NCBI GenBank assembly: GCA_958402075.1
Contig: CATXSD010000029.1
Coordinates: 1 to 28,538, forward strand
Reading direction: 5' to 3'
Source of the DNA: Mediterranea massiliensis
Lineage (GTDB): Bacteria; Bacteroidota; Bacteroidia; Bacteroidales; Bacteroidaceae
Length of the DNA stretch: 28,538 nucleotides
This document shows, one piece after another, positions 7,499-16,190 of this stretch (its first letter is position 1; each line of letters starts with the position of its first letter). The position numbers and the translations under genes were made by a program. Below the pieces are notes generated by a model. It saw nothing but the letters and a program-made list of their open reading frames with translations, did not search any database and was not told where the DNA came from.

Positions 7499-7555
7499 AG
7501 GGATCTGTCGGGACCGGAGCGGCAGTCAAAGTAATCAAAACAAAATCTGTATGGC

Positions 7556-8182
7556 ATGAAGAAAGATAAGGACGAAAGGGTCAGCAGCCAGGTCATGGAA
7601 CTGAAGGACCTGATTGCCGGGCCGCTGGTGGCGACGGTCGATGCCGATTCGATTTCAGCGCAACGCTATCTGGATTACCTGATGAAAATCGCTTTTGAGT
7701 CGTATGACCCGGTCAGCGGAAAGGTCGGCGCCTTGCGGATGCTGACGTTCAGCTACCGCAACCGCGACCTGACGGGCGACCATCTCCAGTCGGTCAGCAT
7801 TCCGTTGCTGACGCTGGTGCCCTTGCCCCTGTTGCAGGTGCAGGAAGCCGATTTCGATTTTGACATCCAGGTGTTGGATGCTTCCAGCCGGCAGGAACAG
7901 ACTTCGTTTTCCTTTGCGACAGGGCAGGTGGACAGGCAGCAGGATGACCGGGCTGGCAGCGATACCCGCTTGCGGGTGGCGCTGGCACCTTCTTCCGGCA
8001 AGTCGGACAACCGTCACAGCAGCATGAGCGCCAATATGAAGGTACATGTCAAGATGCGTCAGGCCGATATACCCGGCGGCTTGTCGGCACTGCTGGGCAA
8101 GGCGGTCAACAATATGGTGTCGGACGTGTCGTATGAGGCGGAAGAGACGGTGCCCGGACAAGATGATCCGAGCCAATCGTAA
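7556..8182 (+). CDS. second DUF2589 protein (208 aa)
   Basis: This is a shorter paralogue of the protein at 5644-6711, without the extra beta domain or coiled coil. Landmarks: ELKDLIAGPLVATVDADSIS at the start (the LIAGPL/GGPLKA position), LRMLTFSYRNRD, then SVSIPLLTLVPLPLLQVQEA followed by DFDFDIQV, a Ser/Gln/Asp-rich variable region, and MKVHVKMRQADIPGGLSALL with LGKAVNNMV at the end. The order matches the first protein domain by domain. It has no signal peptide. It lies 57 nt after the 258-aa gene, within the same series. Two unequal DUF2589 paralogues in one operon suggest a hetero-oligomer, one subunit carrying the coiled-coil extension. Confidence 0.8.
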   Translation: MKKDKDERVSSQVMELKDLIAGPLVATVDADSISAQRYLDYLMKIAFESYDPVSGKVGALRMLTFSYRNRDLTGDHLQSVSIPLLTLVPLPLLQVQEADFDFDIQVLDASSRQEQTSFSFATGQVDRQQDDRAGSDTRLRVALAPSSGKSDNRHSSMSANMKVHVKMRQADIPGGLSALLGKAVNNMVSDVSYEAEETVPGQDDPSQS

Positions 8183-8297
8183 GGAATTTCCGGTTCATGG
8201 GATATGCATTCGGAATCATGTCCGGTTATAGTGCTTTTGGGGTTTGTGTAGTGTGAAAACGTTGTCTTGGAAAACGAAACAACTTAGGTCAAAGATT

Positions 8298-8561
8298 ATG
8301 CAAGAAAAATTACATTCTAAGTCAGAAAATGGCGCTCACCCGTCGGCCGGCCAGCGCGTTAATGGGTTGGATTGCCCTGTTTGCAAGGCTTTTATACCTG
8401 TAAGCGTCAGCCGGTTGCTTCGAGAAAGCTGTGTGGTCTGTCCGGCTTGCGGCTTGCGGTTGACAATCAATAAGGCGCAGTCCCGTAAAGCCATGGAGGC
8501 GTTGGAGAAAATAGACGCCGCCGTTCGGAATCTGCGTGAGAAGGAAATTTTTAAACGTTGA
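8298..8561 (+). CDS. small zinc-ribbon protein (87 aa)
   Basis: The ATG at 8298 is preferred over an upstream TTG at 8244, because the residues between show no conserved character. The product has two CxxC knuckles, CPVC and CPAC, about 25 residues apart, forming a treble-clef/zinc-ribbon. A basic segment RLTINKAQSRKAMEALEKID follows and is predicted helical. It probably binds zinc; whether it contacts nucleic acid or protein cannot be told. It is part of the plus-strand series with the DUF2589 genes, 115 nt after the second DUF2589 stop, and its stop codon precedes the next start by only a few bases. Confidence 0.65.
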   Translation: MQEKLHSKSENGAHPSAGQRVNGLDCPVCKAFIPVSVSRLLRESCVVCPACGLRLTINKAQSRKAMEALEKIDAAVRNLREKEIFKR

Positions 8562-8566
8562 AATAT

Positions 8567-8962
8567 ATGATGGTAAAACGATTTTTATTTATGCTGTTGT
8601 GCCTGTGTCTGTGGCAGATTCCAGTTGATGCCGGAACCTGTTGCGGGCCGGAACAGCGTGATATGGAGATAACGGCGAACCATTTCAGGGAACTGGTGGA
8701 TGAGCTTAAAGAACTGTCTGAAAGGAAGGACAATGTGTATTACGTCCATTGGGAGAAAACGGAGAACGAGCTTTTCGATACGTTGCTTAACCTGATAGAA
8801 CCCGCCGCCATGCGGAACAGTAGGCTGAGCTATGATACCGACCTGTTGAAAATTGAATATACGGAAGATGAAAAGCGTGTGGAAAACGGTTTTGCCAGAT
8901 TGGTCCTGACCTTCCCGAAGCAGACTCCAGCTCAATATATCTTTATTTTTAGATTGAAATAA
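8567..8962 (+). CDS. small exported protein of unknown function (131 aa)
   Basis: Start candidates are the adjacent ATGs at 8567 and 8570. The N-terminus MMVKRFLFMLLCLCLWQIPV then DAGTCC is a signal peptide, with probable cleavage near DAG. The mature part holds HFRELVDELKELSERKDNVY, YVHWEKTENELFDTLLNLI and a C-terminal strand pair (NGFARLVLTFPKQTPAQYIF). I recognise no family. It begins right after the zinc-ribbon gene and is followed within 5 bp by another ORF, so it belongs to the same operon. It is the only clearly exported product of the series. Confidence 0.6.
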   Translation: MMVKRFLFMLLCLCLWQIPVDAGTCCGPEQRDMEITANHFRELVDELKELSERKDNVYYVHWEKTENELFDTLLNLIEPAAMRNSRLSYDTDLLKIEYTEDEKRVENGFARLVLTFPKQTPAQYIFIFRLK

Positions 8963-8966
8963 TGAG

Positions 8967-9452
8967 ATGTGGCTGAAGAGGTGGCTGTTGAAGTGTTGTT
9001 CCCTGCTTTTCCCGAAGGTTGTGCGACGGCGAAAGCCTGGACGCAACCAACTGACCTCCCACCGGAGGCCGATATTGTTGGGAAAGGAACAGGTACAGAC
9101 CGTGTTTTCTCCGTTGAGGGTCAGCGGGGATGGGGTCGGCGGGAAATGGGTGGTTCATGTGCGTAGCCGGGCGGATGTCTGCCGGATGTTCCAGTTGTTT
9201 CCTGCTGCTGGACATGCAGTTACGGAATGGACGGCAAAAGGGCTGCTTACCAAGGTGCGGATAGACAGGCATACCTCCATGGCCTTATTGGAATACCTGT
9301 CCCCACCGCGGAGCAGATTGCTTCCGGCAGGAGGTGAAGCAAGCTGTTTTGCCCGTGCAGTGATCGAACAACGGGGTTGTGCGTGCGGCATTGTCGATTT
9401 CTATATAGACAAGGAATTCCTCAGAACCCCGCCACAAACTCGTCGAAACTGA
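8967..9452 (+). CDS. hypothetical basic protein at end of DUF2589 operon (161 aa)
   Basis: It starts at ATG 8967, 5 bp after the previous stop codon, and runs 161 codons. The product begins MWLKRWLLKCCSLLFPKVVR, a possible short membrane-anchoring or signal helix, and is basic overall. The middle (GKWVVHVRSRADVCRMFQLF, GLLTKVRIDRHTSMALLEYL) looks like a folded domain. I recognise no family. Its 3' end overlaps the convergent TPR regulator gene by 32 bp. Reading-frame length and tight spacing support it; composition is less convincing than for its neighbours. Confidence 0.45.
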   Translation: MWLKRWLLKCCSLLFPKVVRRRKPGRNQLTSHRRPILLGKEQVQTVFSPLRVSGDGVGGKWVVHVRSRADVCRMFQLFPAAGHAVTEWTAKGLLTKVRIDRHTSMALLEYLSPPRSRLLPAGGEASCFARAVIEQRGCACGIVDFYIDKEFLRTPPQTRRN

Positions 9453-10902
9453 TGTCGGTGATGCCGATTTTTTCTTTGAGGCGCATCTTCTTGCGCGAGA
9501 TGCTTCCCTTGGCGATGTGGTAGATTTCTGCCAGCACGGCCAGGGGAAGTTCCATTTTTACCAGGCAGCAGAAGTCAATCTCTTCGTCGTTCAGCTGGGG
9601 CCAGGCGGCCTTGAGGCGGCGGGTGAAGCCGTCGAAGCAGGCATCGGTGTTGTTGCGCAGGGTCTGCCAGTCGTCGGCCGAGAGGTGGAGGGCACCCGTG
9701 GCCGTGCGGCTCCGCATCAGCAGGGGGATGGTGATTTCGTTCAGCTGCCTGAAGTATTCCACCTTCTGGACCAGCTGGCTTTTCTCGAGCTGTTCCTTGG
9801 CTTCCTGCTCACGCAGGCAGCGTATCTCGGCTTCCTGTCGGGACAGCCGGGCTTGCATCAGGTCGCGCTGAAGCCGTGCCTGCCGGCGGCGGGTGAAGAT
9901 GTAGTAGGCTCCCCACAGGATGATGAGCACGAAGACCACGGCGGCCAGGCGGTAGACTTGCAGCAGGCGGTGCGTCAGCTGGCGTTCTCCTTCTTCGATC
10001 TGTTGCTGCTGCTGGCGGTATTCGCGGATGGCGTGCATCTTGTCCAGCAGCTCGGCCCGCTTGTCGGCATCGAGCGAGTCGCGGTAGCGCACATGTTCGC
10101 GCAGAAAGTCGAACGCTTTCTGCTGCTTGCCACGGTGGTGGAGGGTCTCGGACATGTAGCGGTAGGCTTCCGCCTTGCGGCGCAAGGGGAACATTTCGGC
10201 GATCGTGCGGAAATAGTAGAGGGCCGAATCGTGGTGGGCCAGATGGAAGCGGATGCCTTTGTCCAGTGCCCGGTAGTAGCTCTGGCGGCCCGCTCCGAGG
10301 GCAACGGCCTGCTTGATGTCGGCCAGGGCGGAGTCAGGCTGTTCCATATACAGATGTACGACGGCCATCTCGGCCAGCAGTTCGGCCTTGTGCGGGGGAG
10401 GGGCGGTGCCGACAAAACGCCCGGCCCGGTGGAGTTCGTCCATCGCCCGCGCAAATTGCTTTCGCGTCTTGAAGTGGCGGTTGCGGATGAGGCCGATGCG
10501 TACCAGCATCAGGCTGTCCTGCTCTTCCAGTGCCAGCGCGAGGGCGTGGTCCAGCAGGGACGTTTCCCGTTCGGCGAAGTGGTTGAAGCGGCAGAGGTCG
10601 GCCTGAGCAATGTCCAGTTCCATGCACAGGTCGGGACGGGCATCGGCGGGCAGGTATTGGCGGCTCTTCTCGTAGCACTCCTGTGCCCGTAGCAGGAAGT
10701 AGTCCTGATGCAGCTTCCGCCCCTGGAGAAAATAGAGGAGACTCGTGTGGAACGAATCGTCGGCAGCGATGGCCTGGTGGAGTCCCTGTTGGAGGAGGCT
10801 GTCGGGCAACTGGATGGAATCGTGCAGGGCGATGCCGTCCCAAAAGTCTTTTGGGAAGTCGTCGTGGCGATGGGTGCACGCGCCGAACCACGAGGCAAGC
10901 AA
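9421..10902 (-). CDS. TPR - transmembrane - HTH regulator, divergent from susC
   Basis: The 493-residue product has helical repeats of TPR type over about residues 35-300 (for example AELLAEMAVVHLYMEQPDSA and SALYYFRTIAEMFPLRRKAE), then one membrane segment (about 319-336, LAAVVFVLIILWGAYYIF), a coiled-coil linker (about 340-390), and a C-terminal LuxR-like winged HTH around 440-480 (LNDEEIDFCCLVKMELPLAV, then KGSISRKKMRLKEKIGI). This architecture recurs in Bacteroidales: TPR sensor outside, HTH inside. The start is a TTG at 10900-10902 with no upstream in-frame ATG. The N-terminus LASWFGAC resembles a lipobox, and a further upstream non-ATG start cannot be ruled out. It is divergent from the susC-like gene, so it likely regulates that pair. 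Confidence 0.75.
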   Translation of the reverse strand: MLASWFGACTHRHDDFPKDFWDGIALHDSIQLPDSLLQQGLHQAIAADDSFHTSLLYFLQGRKLHQDYFLLRAQECYEKSRQYLPADARPDLCMELDIAQADLCRFNHFAERETSLLDHALALALEEQDSLMLVRIGLIRNRHFKTRKQFARAMDELHRAGRFVGTAPPPHKAELLAEMAVVHLYMEQPDSALADIKQAVALGAGRQSYYRALDKGIRFHLAHHDSALYYFRTIAEMFPLRRKAEAYRYMSETLHHRGKQQKAFDFLREHVRYRDSLDADKRAELLDKMHAIREYRQQQQQIEEGERQLTHRLLQVYRLAAVVFVLIILWGAYYIFTRRRQARLQRDLMQARLSRQEAEIRCLREQEAKEQLEKSQLVQKVEYFRQLNEITIPLLMRSRTATGALHLSADDWQTLRNNTDACFDGFTRRLKAAWPQLNDEEIDFCCLVKMELPLAVLAEIYHIAKGSISRKKMRLKEKIGITDISFDEFVAGF

Positions 10903-10933
10903 AGGAATAGGAAAGGATACTTTATATAAAATG

Positions 10934-10941
10934 CAAATATA
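10934..10941 (-). promoter_or_regulatory. -7 box of TPR regulator gene
   Basis: The minus strand reads TATATTTG here, 31 bp upstream of the TTG start. It supports a start close to 10902 rather than far upstream. Confidence 0.5.
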
Positions 10942-11113
10942 TGCAGAACTTTCGGATTACCTACACTTTCCCTACTTTTTTGTTTTTCTACTCTTCTTTT
11001 GGCTCTTTTTGAGGGCTGGAAAGTGGATTGTACATCGGCTGTACAGGTAAATATCCATCTATCTTATTGAATTTCAATGTTATGTAACAACGCTTGATGT
11101 ACATCAAGTTTCC

Positions 11114-11144
11114 TTGCGTGCCTGCCGTATATCCTCTAATTTTG
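11114..11144 (+). promoter_or_regulatory. Bacteroidales-type promoter of susC/susD operon
   Basis: TTG at 11114-11116 (-33) and TAATTTTG at 11137-11144 (-7, TAnnTTTG) are separated by 20 bp. The predicted leader is about 75-80 nt before the ATG at 11228. This box lies inside the long upstream ORF extension and supports 11228 as the start. Confidence 0.7.
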
Positions 11145-11227
11145 CCGCCGAAAGTCATCTCCGCAAGGGATGTGTGGAAAACGAACAGAAGAGAAACAAC
11201 CTATATAATACGCTATTTGAGTTTTTT

Positions 11228-14200
11228 ATGAAAGAGAGAGTTTTGTTATTGATTGTGTCCTTGTGCCTGGCCGCGGGAGTGCTCCAGGCACAGACGAAGC
11301 AAGTGGAAGGAATCGTCACTTCCGCTGAAGACGGCCAGCCCGTCATCGGAGCTTCGGTGTTGGTGAAAGGTGCCTCGCAAGGCACCATCACCGACGTTGA
11401 CGGTAAGTTTGTATTGAACGGCGTGCCGGCTTCGGCCAAGATGCTGGTCATTTCGTTTGTAGGCATGAAGTCGCGCGAAGTAGCCATCGCGCCGCGCGTG
11501 GAGGTGGTACTCGAAAGCGACCAGCAGGTGCTGGACGAAGTGCTCGTGACGGTGGCCTACGGCACGGCCAAGCGTTCGTCGCTCACGGGTGCCATTTCCT
11601 CGGTAGACCAGTCGAAGATTGAGCTGAGACCCACGTCGAGCGTCACTTCCGCCCTGGAGGGCAGCACTTCGGGCGTACAGATCAACAACACGTATGGAGC
11701 TCCGGGCAGTGCTCCCGATATCCGCATCCGCGGTATCGGCACGGTGAACGGCTCCAGTTCGCCCCTTTATGTGGTAGACGGCGTACCCTTCAGCGGAAGC
11801 ATCGCCGACATCAATCCGGCCGATATCGAGAGTCTGTCGGTGCTGAAGGATGCCGCTTCGTGCGCCCTCTACGGCAACCGTGCCTCGAACGGCGTCATCC
11901 TCATCACCACCAAGAAAGGTACGGCCGGCAAACTGAGCTTTGACCTTAAGGTGAACCAGGGCGTCTACACGCGCGGCATCAAGGAATATGCCCGCACCGA
12001 CGCGCGCCAGTTCATGGAGGCCAGCTGGCAGAACCTGCGCAACGCCCGCATCTCGGCCGGCGACGCTCCCGACGTGGCGGCACGCTATGCCAGCGAGAAC
12101 CTCATCAGCGAGCAACTCTATCTGAACATCTTCAACAAGCCCGACAAGGATTTGTTCGATGCCGACGGCCGTCTGGCTGCGGGCGTGGAGATGCTGCCCG
12201 GCTATGCCGACGACCTCGACTGGTACAAGGCGGCCATCCGCAACGGTTACCGCCAGGAATACCTTTTCAGCGGCAATGCGGCCAACGAGAAGAGCGACTA
12301 TTACTTCTCACTGGGCTATCTCAGCGAGGATGGCTACGTGCGCAACTCCAGTTACGACCGTCTGTCGGCCCGCGTGTCGGTCAACCTCACGCCGGTGAAG
12401 TGGCTGAAGGCCGGTGTCAACCTGTCGGGCACTCACCAGAATTCGCAGATTACGGCGGGTGACGAAGGGGCCTCGTTTACGAACGCCTTCATGTACTGCC
12501 GCCAGATTGCGCCCATCTATCCGGTGCATCTGCACAACGCCGACGGCTCTTACCGACTGACGGCTGACGGCCAGCGCCAGTACGACCCCGGTTACTACAC
12601 CGACGACAAGGGAGTGGAGATAGCCACACGCAACCAGTATCAGGACCGCCACGTGGTGTGGGAGAACGAGCTGGACAAGAACCAGACCGTACGCAACACC
12701 CTGCAGGGTATCGCATACATGGACATCAAGTTCCTGAAGGACTTCACCTTTACCGTGAAGGGCGACATGAGCCTGAGCCAGTCGGACAACACGGCCTACG
12801 ACAACGCCGTCATCGGCAACGGAAAGGGCAGCAACGGCCGCGGGCTGCGCGTAAACGGCCGCTACAAGAGCTACACTTTCCAGCAGCAGCTGAAGTGGAC
12901 GCACCTGTTCGGCGTACATTTGCTGGACGTGCTGGTGGCCCACGAAAACTATTCGTACAACTACGATTACCTGTACGGTTTCAAGACGTCGCAGATCTTC
13001 CCCGACCGTCCCAACTTCAACAACTTTACCGAAATCACCAGCCTGGACGGTTACGAAAGCAATTATCGGACGGAGAGCTATCTGGGCCGCGTCCGTTACA
13101 ACTACCGCGACCGCTACAACCTGGAAGTGTCTTTCCGCCGCGACGGTTCGTCGCGCTTCCACCGCAACAACCGTTGGGGTAACTTCGGCAGTGTGGGTGC
13201 CAACTGGATCGTCAGCGAGGAAGCCTTCATGAAGGATGTCCGCTGGGTGAACGACCTGAAGCTGCGCGCCAACTATGGACAGGTGGGCAACGATGCCGGA
13301 GCCGGATTCTACGGCTACATGAGCCTCTACGGCGTGGAACAGAACGCCCACAAGGGTGCGCTCTACCTGACGCAGAACGATTCGTATGACCTGAAGTGGG
13401 AGACGGGCGAAGCTTATGGCGTGGCCGTCGAGGCACGTCTCTTCAATCGCTGGAACCTGAGCGTGGAGTACTTTGACAAGCGCAACAAGGACCTGCTGTT
13501 CGACATCTATCTGCCCCTGTCGGCGGGAGGAACGTCCTCCGGCGCGGCCGAGGCTACGGTGACCCGCAACCTGGGCACCATCTCCAACCGCGGCATCGAG
13601 GTCAATACGGACATCGACGTGTTCCGCAACCGCAACTGGACTATCAACATAGCAGCCAATGCCACTTATCTGAAAAACAAGATTGTGAAGCTGCCCGACC
13701 AGAACAAGGACGGCATCATCTCGGGCGTCTACAAGGTGGTCGAGGGGAAGAGCCGTTACGAATTCTACACCTACACCTTCGAGGGTGTGGACCAGCTGAC
13801 GGGCAACTCGCTCTACAAAGCCAATCTGGACGACTATTTCGTCACCCTGCCCGACGGCACCACGCTGGGCAACAAGCAGAGTGGCATTGACATCACCCAA
13901 AAGGCGACGGTTATAGGCGGAGTGCCTTACGTCACCAACACCACCTACGGCCAGCGGGAGTTCCACGGATCGGCCCTGCCCACGGTCTATGGTAGTTTGA
14001 CGGGGACCATCGGCTACAAGTCGTTCACTCTCTCTGCTCTCTTCACGTATTCGTTGGGCGGCAAGACGATGGACGGTGTCTACCAGTCGCTGATGTCGAC
14101 CGGCACCAGCCCCGGCAACTACCATGCCGACATCATGCAGTCGTGGATGCAGGCTCCCGCGGGGATGGACGAGAATTCGCCCAACCGCATCAAGAAGGAC

Positions 14201-14494
14201 GGCATACCGCAAATCAACAGTACACTGAGTTCGGACAACAATGCCGTCTCTTCCCGCTGGCTCACTTCGGCCGACTACCTTGTGGTGAAGAACCTGACTC
14301 TGGCCTACCGCCTGCCGCAGGCATGGGTAGAGCACATGGGGCTGCAGAGCGTGGGTCTGAACGTCAGCTGCGAGAACCTCTGGACCTTCGCCGCCCGTCA
14401 GGGCATGAATCCCCAGCAGTCGTTTGCCGGCGGTCAGGGCAACTACCTGGTGACACCGCGCATCTTCTCCGTGGGAGTGAGTGTGAAATTGTAA
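11228..14494 (+). CDS. SusC/RagA-family TonB-dependent outer-membrane transporter
   Basis: The 1088-residue product starts at ATG 11228 with a signal peptide (MKERVLLLIVSLCLAAGVLQ, cleavage near AQA). Next comes a carboxypeptidase-regulatory-like domain (about 24-100; QVEGIVTSAEDGQPVIGASV), then the plug with the family signature (LYVVDGVPFSGSIADINPAD, ESLSVLKDAASCALYGNRAS, NGVILITTKKG), and a 22-strand barrel to the terminal SVGVSVKL. Length and motifs are normal for SusC-like transporters, which import oligosaccharides or peptides with a SusD partner, driven by TonB-ExbBD. The gene is followed 25 bp later by the susD-like gene, so they form one operon. No glycoside hydrolase or surface-binding gene is adjacent. 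The substrate cannot be inferred from the sequence. Confidence 0.95.
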   Translation: MKERVLLLIVSLCLAAGVLQAQTKQVEGIVTSAEDGQPVIGASVLVKGASQGTITDVDGKFVLNGVPASAKMLVISFVGMKSREVAIAPRVEVVLESDQQVLDEVLVTVAYGTAKRSSLTGAISSVDQSKIELRPTSSVTSALEGSTSGVQINNTYGAPGSAPDIRIRGIGTVNGSSSPLYVVDGVPFSGSIADINPADIESLSVLKDAASCALYGNRASNGVILITTKKGTAGKLSFDLKVNQGVYTRGIKEYARTDARQFMEASWQNLRNARISAGDAPDVAARYASENLISEQLYLNIFNKPDKDLFDADGRLAAGVEMLPGYADDLDWYKAAIRNGYRQEYLFSGNAANEKSDYYFSLGYLSEDGYVRNSSYDRLSARVSVNLTPVKWLKAGVNLSGTHQNSQITAGDEGASFTNAFMYCRQIAPIYPVHLHNADGSYRLTADGQRQYDPGYYTDDKGVEIATRNQYQDRHVVWENELDKNQTVRNTLQGIAYMDIKFLKDFTFTVKGDMSLSQSDNTAYDNAVIGNGKGSNGRGLRVNGRYKSYTFQQQLKWTHLFGVHLLDVLVAHENYSYNYDYLYGFKTSQIFPDRPNFNNFTEITSLDGYESNYRTESYLGRVRYNYRDRYNLEVSFRRDGSSRFHRNNRWGNFGSVGANWIVSEEAFMKDVRWVNDLKLRANYGQVGNDAGAGFYGYMSLYGVEQNAHKGALYLTQNDSYDLKWETGEAYGVAVEARLFNRWNLSVEYFDKRNKDLLFDIYLPLSAGGTSSGAAEATVTRNLGTISNRGIEVNTDIDVFRNRNWTINIAANATYLKNKIVKLPDQNKDGIISGVYKVVEGKSRYEFYTYTFEGVDQLTGNSLYKANLDDYFVTLPDGTTLGNKQSGIDITQKATVIGGVPYVTNTTYGQREFHGSALPTVYGSLTGTIGYKSFTLSALFTYSLGGKTMDGVYQSLMSTGTSPGNYHADIMQSWMQAPAGMDENSPNRIKKDGIPQINSTLSSDNNAVSSRWLTSADYLVVKNLTLAYRLPQAWVEHMGLQSVGLNVSCENLWTFAARQGMNPQQSFAGGQGNYLVTPRIFSVGVSVKL

Positions 14495-14519
14495 ACCATA
14501 TCCGATTAAAACGAAACGT

Positions 14520-16079
14520 ATGAAACTGAAGAATCTACTCTACATATCCGTCGGCTCGGCTCTGCTTACCGCCTGCTCGGCCGACTACCTCGACACCCTG
14601 CCGCAGGCGTCCACCGACACGGGAACCGTCTTCGAGACAACCGAAAACGCCCGCCTGGCCGTCAACGGACTCTGCCTGATGATGACCCAGCAGTACCTGG
14701 GCCAGCAGGGCTTCAACGGCGAAGGCACCATCAAGACCCTGTATGGCAACTATACGGGCAACGACTTCCAGAAGTGCAACCTGACGGGGTGGGCCCCCAT
14801 CATCAACCCCACCACGTACTTGGAGCGCAACTCGGTGCTCTACTGCTACTATCCCTGGTTCTACTATTACAAGCTGATAGGCAATGCCAACCGCATCGTG
14901 GTCAACATCGACCATGCCGCAGGCACGGAGGCCGAGCGCCTCTTCATCCGCGCGCAGGCGCTCACCGTCCGTGCCTATGCCTATCTGATGCTCAGCCAGC
15001 TCTACTGCCACCGCTGGACGGACAGCCGTCAGGGAGCTTCGCGCGGCCTGCCGCTGAGGATCGACACTTCGGACGGCGACCTGCCCGCCTCGACGCTGGC
15101 CCAAGTCTATACACAGATCTATACCGACCTCGACGCAGCCGTCGACGCCTATACCCGCAGCGGCCTGTCGCGCGAGCGTGGCGACAACTACAGCCCCGAC
15201 CTGGCCGTAGCCTATGCCACCTATGCCCGCGCCGCCCTGACGCGTGAAGACTGGGCCACCGCTGCCAAGTATGCCGCCCTGGCCCGCAAGGACTATCCGC
15301 TGATGAGCAACGCTGACTACGTGGACGGCGGCTTCAGCACCCCCAACAGCGAATGGATCTGGAGCAGCTACAGCGCCCCCGACCAGACGCTCTACTACTT
15401 CTCCTTCTTCGCTTACCAGGGCAGCAACTCCAGTGCCAGCATCTGCCGCACCTATCCCTGCGCCATCAGCAAGGAACTCTACGACCGCATCCCCGCGACC
15501 GACGTGCGCCGCCAGATGTTCCTGGCTCCCGTCGAGGGCGATGCCTACAATACCACCAACGGCCGTGTCACCGCCGGTCCTCTGCTGGAGCGTGCGCGCC
15601 GCGACTATGCCGACAAGCTGTATGGCACGAGCCTCATCTATGCCTACATGCAGTTCAAGTTCCTCTGCACCGGCCAGCCCGGCATCGGCCAGCTCAACCA
15701 CTTCCGCTCGTCGGAGATGTACCTCATCGAGGCCGAGGCCGACTGCCACCTCGACGGCAAGGACGTCGAGGCACAGGCCCTGCTGAAGGCGCTGGTGAAA
15801 GACAGCGGGCGCGACCCGCAGTACACCTGCACCAAGACGGGCGCCGACCTCCTGGCCGAGGTGAAGCTCTACCGCCGCATCGAGCTCTGGGGCGAAGGCT
15901 TCGACTGGTTCGACCTGAAGCGCTGGCGTGAGCCGCTGGTCCGCCATGCCCATCCCCAGGGCAGCTTCCATCCCCAGTTTGCCGTCAGCGTTCAGCCCGA
16001 GGAGGCCAACCAGTGGACGTGGGTCTATCCCGCCAAGGAAGTGGATTACAACGGCGCGTTGGACAGCTACATCGAGTGA
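14520..16079 (+). CDS. SusD/RagB-family surface lipoprotein
   Basis: The 519-residue product has a lipoprotein signal (lipobox LLTAC, Cys19) followed by SADYLDTLPQASTDTG, the usual SusD start. Middle landmarks include WFYYYKLIGNANRIVVNID, then AERLFIRAQALTVRAYAYLM and LSQLYCHRW, the TPR-like helices of the SusD fold. Near the end come FRSSEMYLIEAEADCHLDGK and ELWGEGFDWFDLKRW, which are family hallmarks. SusD proteins cap the SusC barrel and bind the substrate at the cell surface. It follows the susC-like gene at 25 bp in the same operon. Base composition is visibly GC-rich, as in susC, unlike the adhesin at 163-2796. Confidence 0.95.
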   Translation: MKLKNLLYISVGSALLTACSADYLDTLPQASTDTGTVFETTENARLAVNGLCLMMTQQYLGQQGFNGEGTIKTLYGNYTGNDFQKCNLTGWAPIINPTTYLERNSVLYCYYPWFYYYKLIGNANRIVVNIDHAAGTEAERLFIRAQALTVRAYAYLMLSQLYCHRWTDSRQGASRGLPLRIDTSDGDLPASTLAQVYTQIYTDLDAAVDAYTRSGLSRERGDNYSPDLAVAYATYARAALTREDWATAAKYAALARKDYPLMSNADYVDGGFSTPNSEWIWSSYSAPDQTLYYFSFFAYQGSNSSASICRTYPCAISKELYDRIPATDVRRQMFLAPVEGDAYNTTNGRVTAGPLLERARRDYADKLYGTSLIYAYMQFKFLCTGQPGIGQLNHFRSSEMYLIEAEADCHLDGKDVEAQALLKALVKDSGRDPQYTCTKTGADLLAEVKLYRRIELWGEGFDWFDLKRWREPLVRHAHPQGSFHPQFAVSVQPEEANQWTWVYPAKEVDYNGALDSYIE

Positions 16080-16158
16080 GAATCTCTTTACCCTAACCAA
16101 TTTCATATTTTTCTTCATCTATTCTCTCTGATGTCAGGTCGGGAGGCCCGGTTTCTGT

Positions 16159-16190
16159 GGAAGCCGGTGCTTCCCGGCCTTCCTTTATAT
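16159..16190 (+). terminator. possible terminator after susD
   Basis: GGAAGCCGG (16159-16167) can pair with CCGGCCTTCC (16174-16183), with one bulged C and loop TGCTTC. A short TTTATAT stretch follows. It lies 80 bp after the susD stop codon. The T tract is weak. Confidence 0.45.

Larger units (their letters stand above)
10903..11227. promoter_or_regulatory. divergent regulatory region with repeated TGTACA and palindromes
   Basis: This 325-bp region has no supported gene. TGTACA occurs at 11029-11034, 11040-11045 and 11098-11103; the first two are 11 bp apart, one helical turn. The third is the centre of a perfect 16-bp palindrome, CTTGATGTACATCAAG, at 11093-11108. A 13-bp inverted repeat ATTGAATTTCAAT is at 11066-11078. 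The palindrome abuts the -33 element of the susC promoter at 11114, a position suited to an activator or repressor site. Confidence 0.6.

Noticed and set aside
9517..10692. 391-codon plus-strand ORF opposite the TPR regulator
   Set aside because: The minus-strand frame has TPR repeats, a membrane helix and an HTH. The plus-strand frame is a shadow with no recognisable domain.
12308..14335. 675-codon minus-strand ORF over susC
   Set aside because: Composition is a mirror of the GC-rich susC frame (V/H/R-rich); the SusC signatures on the plus strand are decisive.
14535..16118. 527-codon minus-strand ORF over susD
   Set aside because: Same reason; SusD landmarks and the lipoprotein signal are on the plus strand.
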